Source: Anniella stebbinsi | Taxonomy: Eukaryota > Chordata > Lepidosauria > Squamata > Anniellidae | Direction of reading: 5' to 3' | Assembly: GCA_029215795.1 (NCBI GenBank) | Contig: JARDYH010000002.1 | Coordinates: forward strand, 14,749,001 to 14,813,000 | DNA: 64,000 nt | Shown here: piece by piece, positions 9,473 through 20,252 of the stretch | How positions within the stretch are numbered: position 1 is the first letter of the stretch | How the letters are laid out: the number at the start of each line of letters is the position of its first letter | Translations under genes and position numbers: made by a program | Notes under the pieces: model-generated | What the model was told of the DNA's origin: nothing | Seen by the model: the letters and a program-made list of their open reading frames with translations, nothing else | The model's database searches: none

Positions 9473-9587
9473 CATATTGCAAGCTTGGCAGTGTAAACAC
9501 TTTGTCCTATGTGCTATGTTCTGGGAGTTTTGAACTGGTTAAATTCTGGTTAGATATCAACGGAAACCAATTTCTCATACATCCCGA

Positions 9588-10534
9588 TTCTACACACATG
9601 TCCTGACTGTCATTGGATGTATCATGTGATGGTTGTTTATTTTTGAGATTTCTGAATAGTTTCTTTTAACATTGAGTGAACCATTATTTGGCAATCTCAG
9701 TGTGCTCCCTTGCTTTCTACTCCACTGAAGTGATTGTTGTCGGTAGGAAAATGACAGCCACTTTAATCTTTGATTCACCACTACAAATCTGATGTAATTT
9801 CATTAAGTGAAACAGATTTGTTCCAGATTTAAATTAATGTAACTCCCTACAAAGTACTGATAGATAAAAATTGAGACAGCTGCTCACCTACTGATGCAGA
9901 ACCAGGCATTAAATAAGATCTGAAACATTTGGGGTTTATTTTAATCTCTTACGGTCATTAAAAATATAAGTCACCCAAACTACATTGGCTTAATCCAGAG
10001 TGGAATCGGGTTTCCTGGTTTGACTCCGATTTGTAAAAGCATAGCAAATACATATTATTTCTCACCCATCCAACATGAAATAATATCAAAGAAACAAACC
10101 AGAAACCACTCCTTAAGGGAGGATTAAAGGCAGAATATATCTCTTTGCTCTCTGGATTGGCTTAAAGTCCAATGGCTTTTGGGATGGGGAAAAATGTTCA
10201 ATTCACATTTTAATACAAATTCAGCTAATTTTGCACTTTTAAACCAATATACAAACCAAAACTCAGTTATCCTTTGACATGTGTACTTCTCCAAGTTTTT
10301 CAATGGAGTTCGGAAATAATAATAATAATAAAAGGTACACAAATGTGTAGATTAGGGGAAAGTGCACACAACATTGGGTATGTTAGGCAAAATTACATTT
10401 AAAAATGCATATATGAGAAGTATTCAGAAAAATGTGTGCTAGTATTCATCAGTAGCTTTTAAAGAATCCTCATACTTCAAGACAAACTGAGCTTAAGATC
10501 TGCAAAACAATTCAAACTCTGAGACAAACTTAAC
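9588..10534. other. Unassigned stretch
   Basis: No recognised element. A short (AAT)n run is at about 10314-10330. The small open frames show no motif. Confidence 0.35.
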
Positions 10535-10974
10535 TAGAGATGGATACACTCACCCACATCTGGCTCCAATGGATGGCCACTAAGTCGCTGCAGCCCCATA
10601 TAAAAGCACTGTGTGAGCTTCTTTCCAACCTGGCATACGTACGGAGCCTCCGCTGTTGCGCACAATGGAGGTTCCAAGAATTGCCTATTTCCCACATTAC
10701 TTAATGGGGCCTTTATGGCCGTCATTTACACAATGTAGGAAATATGCAATTTCTGGACCCTCCATTGTTGGGCACAATGGACACTCCAGATGAGGACAGA
10801 GAGGGCTGCTGGGCAGTCACCAAACTACAGGGCACTCGATGAGTTGGCCCATGGGGGGGGGGACACAGAGGAGTCCACTGGACTCCCAGACTCAGTCGGG
10901 TGCCTGTGACATCCCTTAACTAAACAAGTAAACTAAACTAACGGAACCAAAATTGTCAGATTTGTTGATCCCTA
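10535..10974. mobile_element. hAT-like element family F, probable
   Basis: It opens TAGAGATGGATACAC and closes TTTGTTGATCCCTA, resembling the TAGGGATG...CATCCCTA termini of other copies. CTCCGCTGTTGCGCACAATG and CTCCATTGTTGGGCACAATG are near-identical internal boxes also present at 19271-19673. TTAATGGGGCCTTTATGGCC recurs at 45080. No flanking duplication could be confirmed. Confidence 0.45.
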
Positions 10975-11666
10975 AATGGCTCCTATGGGTAAAACAATCC
11001 TATATAGGATGTTGAACCCTGCTGCTTTTCTGATTCTGCCAGAGTGATCCGATGGCCGCTGTGTGTCCTAGCAGCCTCTGCCAACCAGGATAAGCACTAC
11101 TGGGCTTGATGAGACTCAACATCACGAATTTTCATGCTTCGCTTTTACGATGCTGCTTCACTTTCAAGGGAGCCTGAACCGCTCTGCTGAGGTCCTATAC
11201 TGCAATACACTTAACGGCACATAATTTTGCTCCAATCTGTTTCATAGAAACGCCAAGCTATACATGATGGGATATAACTCATGTAGCCATGTATTGTCTA
11301 TCTTTTTATGAGATGCTGAGTTGTAACTTTTGTTAATGCTATATTTAGACTTCCAATTACTTGAATCCTATTAAAGATTTGGCTACAAAATAGAGGATGA
11401 GTATTGGGCTGGTCATGGGTTCATATGCAAGGAACAGTGGAATGTGTGCCTTGTCCTTTTTTTCTTTCCTTTTTCCCCCCAAAAGAAGTGTTGGGGTCAG
11501 CTCCATGTTTGAGAGACTCATGGCAAAATGATCCTGATGGGCCCTGGCTTTTCTAGCAACACAGCACTAGGGAAATCAGGCCCAACAGCTGGAGAACTGG
11601 AGTCTGGCAAGAGACCTATGAGCTGGTTTGGAGAGATTTGTACTGTTTCCCCAAATAGAGTTTATG
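10975..11666. other. Unassigned stretch
   Basis: No repeat or exon recognised. Confidence 0.35.
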
Positions 11667-11801
11667 GGGGATAAGGCTATCAAGACTGGTAGCCATCGAT
11701 ACCCTTATCCCCCATGAATTTGTCCAATCCCCTTTTAAAGATATCCAAATTGATAGCCATCACTACATCTTGTGGTAGTGAATTCCATAGTTTAATTACA
11801 C
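11667..11801 (-). mobile_element. CR1/L3-like LINE, antisense (first segment)
   Basis: AAGGCTATCAAGACTGGTAG through CATCTTGTGGTAGTGAATTC is the complement of the family's C-terminal coding end (compare 3040-3160). It is interrupted by a 221-bp MITE and resumes at 12029. Confidence 0.8.
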
Positions 11802-11804
11802 ACT

Positions 11805-12025
11805 GGCTCAATTCAGATGACACAATAAACAACTGGTGTGGGGAAAACAATCGTCAGTTGTTTTGACTATTGTGTCATCCGAATGCTGCCATAGTCAACT
11901 CAGCACTGATCCTCGTCCACACCACACTTGATTATTTATTACCATGTTGCGTGGGGAGTGCCCCCTAGGGTTAGGGTTAGGGTTCGTCAACCCACCATTG
12001 ACTATCGTGTCATCCAAATTGAGCC
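11805..12025. mobile_element. PIF/Harbinger-like MITE with ACT target duplication
   Basis: Ends GGCTCAATTCAGATGACAC and GTGTCATCCAAATTGAGCC form an inverted pair. The 3-bp flank ACT is at 11802-11804 and 12026-12028, and removing the insert restores the host LINE reading CACTGTGTGAAG. A second copy is at 50471-50696 and a fragment at about 43705-43736. A three-fold TTAGGG run lies within it. Confidence 0.8.
11965..11984. repeat. Interstitial telomere-like (TTAGGG)3
   Basis: Three head-to-tail TTAGGG-type units lie inside the MITE. The sister copy at 50471-50696 has only one TAGGGGG at this position, so the units expanded locally. Far too short to be a telomere remnant on its own. Confidence 0.9.
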
Positions 12026-12028
12026 ACT

Positions 12029-12250
12029 GTGTGAAGATGTCCTTCCTTTTATATGCCCTGAATCTTCCACGTTCTAGTATTTTGAGAGGGAGAAAATGTC
12101 TCCCTATCCACTTTTCTCAAATTTTGTATACTTCTATCATGTTTTCCCTTCCTTGCTTTTTCTCTAAACTAAACCACTGCTGCCTTTGTAGGAAAGTTGT
12201 TCCAGCGATTTGAGCATTTCAATTGCCCTGCACTTTTTCCAACTCTATAA
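12029..12250 (-). mobile_element. CR1/L3-like LINE, antisense (second segment)
   Basis: ACTGTGTGAAGATGTCCTTC and the following text, including GAGAGGGAGAAAATGTCTCC and ATTTTGTATACTTCTATCA, are the complement of the same LINE family (compare 2890-3030). Confidence 0.8.
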
Positions 12251-12339
12251 TACATTTGTTTATGTGTTAGAATGCCTCCCCTCCAAATTTGGAGGTTTCA
12301 GTAGACATTGGTTGCATACACTTTAAAGGCCATATGCAT

Positions 12340-12516
12340 AGCTACAGGGGTAAAATGTATACTGACTTTATATGTTGTCTGTTTTTATGCTTTTATGCTT
12401 TTAAATTTTGTATATCGATTTTTAACGTCCAAAGTTTAAATTTTTGTAAACCGCCCAGAGAGCTTCAGCTATGGGGCGGTATATAAGTGTAATAAATGTA
12501 ATGTAATGTAATGTAA
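12340..12516 (+). mobile_element. L2 LINE 3' UTR with (AATGT)n tail
   Basis: TTTTTGTAAACCGCCCAGAG followed by AGCTTCAGCTATGGGGCGGT is the hallmark 3' end of the local L2 family (compare 30820-30870 and 62520-62565). The tail is AATGT repeated about four times rather than TAA. Confidence 0.85.
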
Positions 12517-13693
12517 AGAAGTTGCTTTTTTAAAGAAAGATGGGAAGGAAGCTGAGTTTTCCATAATGCTGACTCTTGAAATAAAAGTACCAAGTATTGT
12601 GACTATTATGTGCCTATGCTGAATCATTCAACAGAATTCTAGAGTTGGCCAGCACTTTGGCCACCATTTTGTCTAAACGCCTGCTCAGTGCTGGATCCAT
12701 GATGCAGGATACAATGGCAGGGTTTGCAAGAACACATTCTTCCCTTTTGCCCATACCAATGCAAGGAGAATCTCTTTAATATTCAGAGGTTTACATCTTG
12801 ACCTTGTACATTGTTACTGACACCTCTTCATTTCCTCCTTACCATTCATAGCCTGCTCTGCTACAGCTGCTATGGCACATGTGTCTATACATCAATGTTG
12901 CCAGCGCATGCTGATTGGCATTCATGCTCGAGTGTCTTTTTATTTTCTCCTTGGCTGCTGGGAGTGGGCCGAGTAGCCTGGAAACTAAAGAGCTTCATCT
13001 ATTAGGCGTGACAGATTTGTATTTAGCGGTAAATGCCTGACCTTGCTCAGACTCCCTCATCCATCCCTACCGTCCTCCTCCTCCGATAAAAGATTCTGCT
13101 TAACTCTGGCTTCCTGTCTGTTGCCTTGGAAACATGGACTAAGCAACCCAGCTAAGAGAATCACTAATAAGAGGATATCTCTGTTTAAAGGATGAGAAAC
13201 AAATGTATTCTACGAAGTGCTCCAGCATCTTCTGTAAGTCTGAGAAGCTTTCGGAGGGAGGATTCTCAAGACGAATATGAAAAACATGAACACAGTCCCC
13301 TGGGAAATTGTCCTCCACACACGCCCCGATGAAGCAAATGATGAGGCTTGTGCAAGAGCGCAGCTTTGCTTGTTGTGGAGTTCCCAAAATGGTGAATGGG
13401 GCATACTCAGGTCTGCTCTTGTGCAAGTCCATTTCATTCCACTGTGTTTTGTTTGTATGCGAGACAAGTTCCGGCCGAATTGAGCAATGTCTTCACATTA
13501 CTTCAGAATTGTGATGCTCAACCCTTCCAGAGATATGAACATAAATCTAAGGTTTTGCTTCTCTGTGGTCGGTGCTCTAATGAGAGACTAGTTCAGCTAT
13601 GTAGCCACTATTATCACTTTTCTGCTATGGCAAGCAGGGGGGAAATGAATGTATAAGTATTGGTTAAGTGGGAAGTTTAGGCTCATGGAGAGG
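12517..13693. other. Unassigned stretch
   Basis: No repeat recognised with confidence. Several overlapping open frames at 13139-13656 on both strands have no visible domain, no splice context I can defend and no codon bias I can assess. I treat them as chance frames. Confidence 0.35.
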
Positions 13694-14470
13694 TAGGGGA
13701 TGTATGAGTAGGGTGACCATACAGAAAGGAGGACAGGGCTCTTTGAATCACAGCCCCAATGAAATCAGAACCATCAGCCCCCTCCGCACAAATCATATTG
13801 CTAGAGTGACCATATGGAAAGGAGGACAGGGCTCCTGTATCTTTAACAGTTGCATTAAAAAAGGGATTCCAGCAGGTGTCATTTGCATGCCTGCAGCACC
13901 TGGTGAAATTCCCTCTGCATCACAACAGTTAAAGCTGCAGGAGACCTGCCCTCTTGACCAGATAAAAAAGAGGGCAGGGCTTCTGCAGTTTTAACCATTG
14001 TGATGAAGAGGGAATTTATCCAGGTGCTGCATGCATTCAAAGGACAGCTGCTGAAATCCCCTTTTCAGTGCAACTGTTAAAGATACTGGAGCCCTGTCCT
14101 CCTTTTCATATGGCCATCCTATGTATGAGAATTTCACTTTTGCTCATGAAACATGCAACTATGCCCTGTTCAAAGCCCAGAACGTGAGCACATATCTGCC
14201 AAAAATGTTTGCAAATTGCCAGACATGTTTTCATGAATAATTTCTGCAACTTTCCCAGTTTGATTTTGTGCAAATTTCCCAATTTTACCAAATTCCCCCC
14301 ACCCAGCATACTGAAAGCCCCACTTTTGTTTATTGAGAAAATTTGTGAACATTTGTGAAACATTCTGCAAATTTCATGTTCGATTACTGCTCGATTTGTG
14401 CAGTTTTCTTGTTTGCGCAGAGCGAATGGCACTTGCAAACCTGAATACGAATCTGGCACATTAAGAGCGA
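13694..14470. mobile_element. hAT-like element family D, split by a MITE
   Basis: It starts TAGGGGATGTATGAG at 13694 and, after the inserted MITE, continues at 14122 with AATTTCACTTTTGCTCATG and AAAATGTTTGCAAATTGCC. The same order (TAAGGATGTATG, TTTTGCTCGTAAAACC, AAAATGTTTGTAAATTG) is seen at 31273-31400. The right end is not fixed; 14470 is a rough limit. Confidence 0.55.
13709..14121. mobile_element. Composite MITE Q with captured hAT fragment, copy 2
   Basis: It begins TAGGGTGACCATACAGAAAG and ends CTTTTCATATGGCCATCCTA. The perfect 8-bp duplication TGTATGAG (13701-13708 and 14122-14129) flanks the whole unit. Behind the first terminus lies the right end of MITE family P (CCCCAATGAAATCAGAACC), then CACAAATCATATTGCTAG, then a complete Q palindrome starting at 13808. 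The whole composite is therefore bounded by one duplication. Confidence 0.9.
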
Positions 14471-14821
14471 TGAATCAGTTTCCTCTCTCTCCTCTTCGTG
14501 TGGTGCCTTGGCTTAGCTCTTTAACCTTCAGAGTTGGAGAAGGAAATAAGAGACTTAGCAGCAGTCTTAACTCCAGGCAGTTCTGTGTATATTGTATTTT
14601 AAGTATCCAACAATAGTCTCAGATTTGCAGTCTGTGGGAGGAGCTGCCAAGTACAGGCAGGATTAGAATTGGAACCACACAGACATTCCCATGACACCTC
14701 TTAGGCTCTAGAACAGAGATGCGCCATCTCAGGCACAGTCTCGTTTGGTGGTTTTGCAGTTTTAGTCCATTCTAAGAGATTGCAAAGGCTCTGCTAAGGT
14801 TTTGGTAGTGGCAATAAGAGC
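14471..14821. other. Unassigned stretch
   Basis: No recognised element. Confidence 0.35.
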
Positions 14822-15060
14822 TAGGGATGTTCATCATGGGTAGCTCCAGCACTTTGGGGGGCCTGATGGATTTGCGCGATGCCCCCAACTTGCCTTGCCT
14901 TTGTGAGCTGAACTGGGGGTTTGTTCCCAAAGCCCAGGAATTGTATTGGGGAGGGGGGTAATTTGTGTAATTTGTGGAAATCGCAATTTGCAAAAATTGT
15001 GGCCGTAATTTGCAGAAATTGGAACTTATGGGGAAAAGAACCCAAATGAAGTTCCCTCCC
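14822..15060. mobile_element. hAT-like element family E, left part
   Basis: It opens TAGGGATGTTCATCATGGG, the same start as 17713 (TAGGGATGTTCATCACCAG). It then runs into tandem variants of AATTTGTG...AATTGC (14955-15030). Homologous AATTTGTG-rich tracts occur at 17870-17960, 22075-22200 and 54180-54420. The right boundary is not found. Confidence 0.5.
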
Positions 15061-15944
15061 TGCCCCCTGCTGCTATGGTGCAATGCTCTCTCCCTGCCAC
15101 CAGGGAGTCAGAGAGGGTTGCCTAGTGGCGGTGGTAGTAGTGGTGGCAGTGGCCGAGAGGGAGGGCAGCATCACGGTGCAACCCTCCCTGCCTCTCACTG
15201 CCTCCACCATTGCTGCTGCCACCACACAAAGATGGAAAATCCGCCAGCTGGTCCACTCACTGTGGATTGAGTTGGGCCAGTTGGAGGAAGACAGAGTCTG
15301 GGATGGGGGTGGGAGGGCATTGAAAGCTTTTTGAGTCTATTTCTAGTCCATGTTCAGGTTTGCATGTGTTAATTCATAAAAACATTTTGTCCTGTTTCTG
15401 CATCAGAAATGGCACAAAAAAATTAGAATGCATTTTTGTACACACTTCACCTAAAAATATGAATTTCTGTATTCATTTCCCCTAAAATATCCATTGCTGT
15501 ATGCATTTTGGTATGCAACTGCAAAGTTAAGAACTGTACTGCAAAATTCAGAGAAACACAGAAAACCAAAGGAAAACTGTGCTCTGGTCTTCCTATTACT
15601 CTGGGAAGTATGAATCAAGTCAGATCATTTAAAAATGCAGGTTCAAATGAAAACTTTAAGCACTACATCTTTCTGCCCAACCATTCTATGGGCTCATCTC
15701 TGCATCCAATCCTGTGATTCAGTGGAACAAGAGAGAAAACAATTCTGAAAGAACATAATTGGGAACTTTAGATGAATATTTGGCACTGTTACAACCAACA
15801 TTCAAATACATAGACAGATTTTTCAGAGGAATCTGCTGAATGATTAATCATTTGAAATTCCTAAGGTTTTTAATCATGCAGATCTGGTTGTTATAAGAAC
15901 TGGTTGTTGTAAGATCTTAGCAACTAAAAAAATAGTGCCCAGTG

Positions 15945-15946
<2 letters not shown>
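15061..15946. other. Unassigned, partly hAT-C-like
   Basis: GC-richer at 15090-15260 (repeats of GGTGG/GTGGCAG). At 15400-15540 ATGCATTTTTGTACACAC and related words resemble the body of family C elements, but no ends are visible. Confidence 0.35.
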
Positions 15947-15982
<36 letters not shown>

Positions 15983-15984
15983 GT
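15947..15984. repeat. (CT)n microsatellite
   Basis: About 16 CT units followed by TGTCTGTC. It lies between two weakly similar boxes: GGTTGTTATAAGAACT upstream (15885) and GCTTGTCATAAGAACTT downstream (16005). Confidence 0.95.
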
Positions 15985-17104
15985 CATGTGGTTCCACTGA
16001 AGCTGCTTGTCATAAGAACTTTATAACTAAAAAGTAGCACCCAAGTTTGCATGTTTTTCTCTTCCATCCCAATCCTTTTTCCTTTTGTGTCATGTCATTT
16101 AAATGGTAACCTGAAATCACTGACTGTCTAATTACTAATTTTGTAATGTACTTGTTCGGCTGAAGAGAGGGGTATGCTTCAAAAATAAATAAAGTTTTGT
16201 TTATTTCAATGGGGATTAAGTTCAACAAAAAGTCTGATGCAACCCAATGACATTATTGTTTGGAGTGGATCTTCTAGCATCGTATTCAGTCACCATAGGC
16301 CCTATTGAATTCCTATGCCTTATTTCAGTATAGTATCACTTCTTAGATCCGCCTGAAAGCAAACACGGCAGCTCAAAACAGTGCAGGAACCTTGGATCTG
16401 GCAACCCTATTGGCTATCAACTTGCCAAACAAACCACGGTTAGCTGTTGAAACAGGGAGCAAAGGTATTCTCATTGTGAGTTTCATACTGATCTCCACAG
16501 AAACTTTAATTAGCAGTTGCAGTTGCATGACATGCCTCATGGTTATTGTGTCCTTTTGTTTGCTTGCTACTTACAAACACTGACATCTTTCCCCCAGTAT
16601 CTTTGGTGCATTATGTTTGGGGTCTATTTGATTCCTCAGATGAGGAACATCATCTTCCACAAGGGAGAACCAGTGAATCAATGATGAGAAACATTCACTT
16701 CTCTGGTTGATTATTATTAGTTACTGCTATGCATTCTTTGCCACCATTGTCCAGCTATGTCTGTTTATGTGTGTCTACAGAAAAAGAATGTGGGTAGAAA
16801 AGGAATTACCTTTCTAATCCCTTTGCATTTGACATAGTGTCAAACAGCTAAGCCTGGTAAAAAAATAATAATTTGTTGAATCCCCAACTGCAGGGATGGC
16901 TAGATCACATTAAAAGGGTTAAAACTTCTAAGGAATGAACTAGAGATCTATTCCTTCTGGCTCTTCTCCAAATATGCTCTTTCCATAACAAAGCATGCAC
17001 ACAGAGAAGGGCTGCAGTTTGGTTAAGGAGATATGGGAAATTTGTTTCAGTTCATTGCTGATCAGGCGTTTACCCAGTGCGCACCTTCCGGGCTGAACAT
17101 AAAC
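15985..17104. other. Unassigned stretch
   Basis: No repeat or coding feature recognised. Confidence 0.35.
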
Positions 17105-17700
17105 TTGGACTCAACCTGAGGTCAAAGCCTCTACATTTCCGAACTTGCAGTGTGATTCGTGGGCCAAGAAAAAAATGTGTTTGACAGCATGCGCACATTT
17201 GAAAATTATTCACGAAAAATGCATACCAATAGGCTTTAATCGATGGAAGGGTCCTGGTTAGATTTCAAAGATGGGAACAAGTGATGTGTACATTTGGAAA
17301 AAAATATGCATGAAACTACACACAGATGTTCATGAGAAAGGAAAAGAAAAACAACAACCAAAGCTCGCCATCTGATATGGACTTGAATCCAAATGGAAAT
17401 TGACTTTTTTGTGTGCATTTTTCAAGACGTATGCATTTTTGTGTGTCATTTTCTAATGCAAACATCCCCCCCAAGTACTTTTCATTGCTTAACTGCAGAT
17501 TTCTGCACTTTTCTGAAATATACACATGTTGTGCATGTGTACACTCAACCCCCCCCCCCCAAACGAACTCCATTGCCAATCTTGGAAAAGTGCGGAATTT
17601 GAAACCCAGCTCCATTTCAGCTCTTGCCTTGGTTTGGGAGGTGTGAATGTGCTAAATTTTCATTAGGAAAAGTGACACAATACATTTCTCACCCATCTCA
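17105..17700. mobile_element. hAT-C-like sequence, fragmentary
   Basis: Contains repeated TGCATTTTT / AAAATGCAT words and finishes TACATTTCTCACCCATCTCA, like the right end of family C (compare TTTCTCATACATCCC at 9571). The left end was not located. No coding potential. Confidence 0.35.
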
Positions 17701-17712
17701 ACACATGCAAAA

Positions 17713-18075
17713 GTAGGGATGTTCATCACCAGGAGATCTGGTCATATTTGGGCTCGCTGTTTTTCTGTGGAGCCCCAAACTTGACTTACATCTGCAAGCT
17801 GGCTCGCTAGTTTCCCCTGAAATCCAAGGATTTGTTTTGTTTGTTTTGTTTTTAATCATAAATAGAAGTTTGCACAAATTGCAGCTGCAATTTACGTAAT
17901 TTGTGGAAATTTCAACAAAAGTTTGTGCCAACTATGACCAGATTTTGAGCAAATTTCTATTTACATTTTTTTTAAAACCTAGAAAATCTGCAAGCTGCCA
18001 GACTTGATATGCGAGCTGCCAGACAAGTTGGGACAGCTTGTGGAAAAATGAGCCGAAGTCCAGGAGGCTGAGCTG
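17713..18075. mobile_element. hAT-like element family E, second copy
   Basis: Begins TAGGGATGTTCATCACCAG, then carries AATTGCAGCTGCAATTTAC and TAATTTGTGGAAATTTC, which parallel 14955-15030 and 54260-54400. The right terminus is unclear. Confidence 0.5.
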
Positions 18076-18192
18076 ATGAAAGCTCAGCAAGCTACACTCA
18101 CACACACACAAACAAACATGGATGGGCTGCTATGACAGCTCTATGCAAAAGTGACAAGAATAAAAAATAGATTAATTCATCCACCCATATTC

Positions 18193-18340
18193 ACTGGTTA
18201 AATCCCAACATCTCCAGGTAGGATTGTTAAAGACCTCTGTGTCAAAACTCGGAGAGCCATTACTAGTTAATGTAAACAATGCTGAACTAGATGGTCCAGT
18301 GGTCTGACCCAGTAAGACAGTTTCCTATGTTCCTGTATAC
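18193..18340 (+). mobile_element. tRNA-derived SINE, sense, truncated
   Basis: GGTTAAATCCCAACATCTCC is the tRNA-derived B-box region. AAAGACCTCTGTGTCAAAAC and GAGAGCCATTACTAG form the body, and GATGGTCCAGTGGTCTGACC plus CAGTTTCCTATGTTCCT form the tail. The tail resembles the CR1/L3-like LINE end (GGTCTGATCCAGCATGGCTC at 53341). The 5' tRNA half is lost. Confidence 0.7.
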
Positions 18341-18890
18341 AGAGTGGTGTAGTGCCATAGGATTTCTGATGGAACAGCCATTGGACTTCCCATTCTGTTG
18401 CAGGGATCATATGTGAATGGCAGTAATTTCCTATTAAATTACTGCTCTAAGGTCCAGGGTGAGAATAGAAACAGAAAGAGTAGATTAGAAAAGAAAGGAT
18501 TTTAAAGGAGTCAAGAGTTCACTTCTATGATGAGAGCTAAAACTCAGTTCAAAAAGATCTCTCATTAACACTTGGAGAGGGGAGTACCATGATATGAAAA
18601 ATGGCCAGCTTCAGATTTTTTTAAAAAATGGTTAGTAGCATGAAAGAACTAGAAGTTGGCATTTGAGGTCAGGGTGCGTACCTGTCAAGTTTGAAGAAAT
18701 CGGGAAAACTCTCCTGTGAAACTCTGCAAAGGGGGGGGGGAAGAAATCTGTGTAAAGAGAAAAAAGTTGTTGCAGTGAAATAAGAAATATTCTAATATAT
18801 CTTGTCTGTGGGAAGGAAGGAGCAAGGGAAATCAGAGCAGGCACATGGAACATCACAGCCTACTCAAGTTTGACTGCCCACACTCCTGGA

Positions 18891-18892
<2 letters not shown>
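18341..18892. other. Unassigned stretch
   Basis: No recognised element; a short G run is at about 18731-18740. Confidence 0.35.

Positions 18893-18937
<45 letters not shown>
18893..18937. repeat. (GAT)n microsatellite
   Basis: About 14 GAT/ATG units directly adjoining the 3' end of an antisense L2, so it probably grew from that element's tail. Confidence 0.95.
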
Positions 18938-18940
<3 letters not shown>

Positions 18941-19262
18941 ACATTTATATACTACCCCATAGCCAAAGCTCTCTGGGTGATTAAAAAAAAAATTAAAAAC
19001 ATTGAACATTTAAAAACCAATATACAAAATTTAAAATCAGAAAAGCCTAAAAACAAACTACATATAATTTAAACTATCCAGGGGTCAGTTAAAAAAGCTC
19101 AACATATGCTGTTAAATGCCTGGGAGAGGAGAAAAGTCTTAATTTGGCGCCAAAAAGATAACAGTGTTGGCGCCAGGCAAGCTTCGTCGGGGAGATAGTT
19201 CCAAAGTTGGGGGGCCACCACTGAAAAGGCCTTCTCCCTTGTTGCTCCATTCCTCCAGCTCT
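18938..19262 (-). mobile_element. L2 LINE 3' end, antisense
   Basis: The complement of the L2 3' UTR (CTACCCCATAGCCAAAGCTC) is followed by the coding end; minus-strand reading gives the APQLWNYLPDE-type block through AACTTTGGAACTATCTCC. It ends at 19262 next to a hAT-like element. Confidence 0.85.
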
Positions 19263-19270
19263 GCTAACAG

Positions 19271-19673
19271 TAGGGATGTCATGGCTGTCCAACTGAGCCT
19301 GGGAATCTCCCGCACCCGCCCTCCCCTGACCCAGCTCACTGAGCTGCCACCCCTACCCCACCTCTGATCGCGATGCCACATGAGCTTCTTTGCAGCCCGG
19401 ATACTCCGGAAATCACATATTTTCAAAGTTGCAAAAATGGTGGCCATAAAAGCTTGGTTTATGCAACAGTAAAGGCGTGAATACTCCAATTTCCAGAGCG
19501 CCCATTGTTGCACACAATGGTTGCCCCGGATGAGGGTGGGTGGCCCTGGGGCTTCATCAGGTGCTCACTGTACCGCGAAGAAACTCGCACAGCACCGCAA
19601 GCAGGGACCGGCAGCAGCCATGGCATGGCCAGAGGCCAGTTGAGATAGATACTAATAAGTTCACCCATCCCTA
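19271..19673. mobile_element. hAT-like element family F
   Basis: Starts TAGGGATGTCATGGC and ends TTCACCCATCCCTA. The flanks GCTAACAG (19263-19270) and GCTAATAC (19674-19681) match at 6 of 8 bases, consistent with a mutated 8-bp duplication. The inner box GCGCCCATTGTTGCACACAA recurs in related form at 10640-10800. No transposase. Confidence 0.7.
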
Positions 19674-19791
19674 GCTAATACTCTTTAAAATAAATCCCCT
19701 TTTCCCTTCCTATCCCTTTTTCCTTGTGTGTTGTGTCTTTTTTGCTGATTGATCGTAAAGTGTTCCAAGTGTCTTTTTTTGGCGGAGGAAT

Positions 19792-19794
<3 letters not shown>

Positions 19795-19834
<40 letters not shown>
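19795..19834. repeat. (AT)n microsatellite
   Basis: Twenty AT units without interruption; self-complementary and able to extrude a hairpin. Confidence 0.95.
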
Positions 19835-19837
<3 letters not shown>

Positions 19838-20252
19838 CACAGACATACACACACACAACAACCATAAGTAGGGCCTCTCCTGTGATTGACTCCTGTTCCC
19901 TCAGCTGTGGGCCTTACTGAGGCACTGAGGGAGACGTTACAACGTTCTTCATTAAAACTCCTCCTCCCTCAACTGTTACTGCTGGCAGCCATTCCAGCAG
20001 GCTCCTGCCACTCCATTAGACCTGCTGCAGGCAGGAACTGTCATATTTTTAAGTCACTCAATCAATATTTATCACCGTCACGTCTCTGGGAGCCCTTTGG
20101 ATAAGGAGCAGCTAAATAAATAAATAAATAAATAAATGGATAGTAAACATATATGTGACTAACATTTATTATCCATTCATGTCTTCTCTGAGGTAGTTCT
20201 GGGTACTTGTCCAGACTTGCCAGTATTCAAGTTGGTGAACCTCTATTTCAGC
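19835..20252. other. Unassigned; (AAAT)n at 20113-20138
   Basis: No element recognised except the (AAAT)n tail, which lacks a recognisable SINE or LINE body upstream. GAGCAGC before the tail may be a decayed L2 end. Confidence 0.4.

Larger units (their letters stand above)
8660..9587. mobile_element. hAT-like element family C, carrying two nested MITEs
   Basis: It begins TAGGGATGTGTGAATTAGC and ends TTTCTCATACATCCCGA, matching the termini and body (CAAACC, TGTCCAGGTTCTCGGA, TGCACATTTTT) of the 384-bp copy at 37334-37717. The flanks CTTTACAG and TTCTACAC agree at only 5 of 8 bases, so the target duplication is decayed. Two younger MITEs, at 8925-9137 and 9153-9472, lie inside it. No coding capacity. 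Confidence 0.65.

Noticed and set aside
11965..11984. Telomere or subtelomere
   Set aside because: Only three units, and they lie inside a MITE with defined ends.
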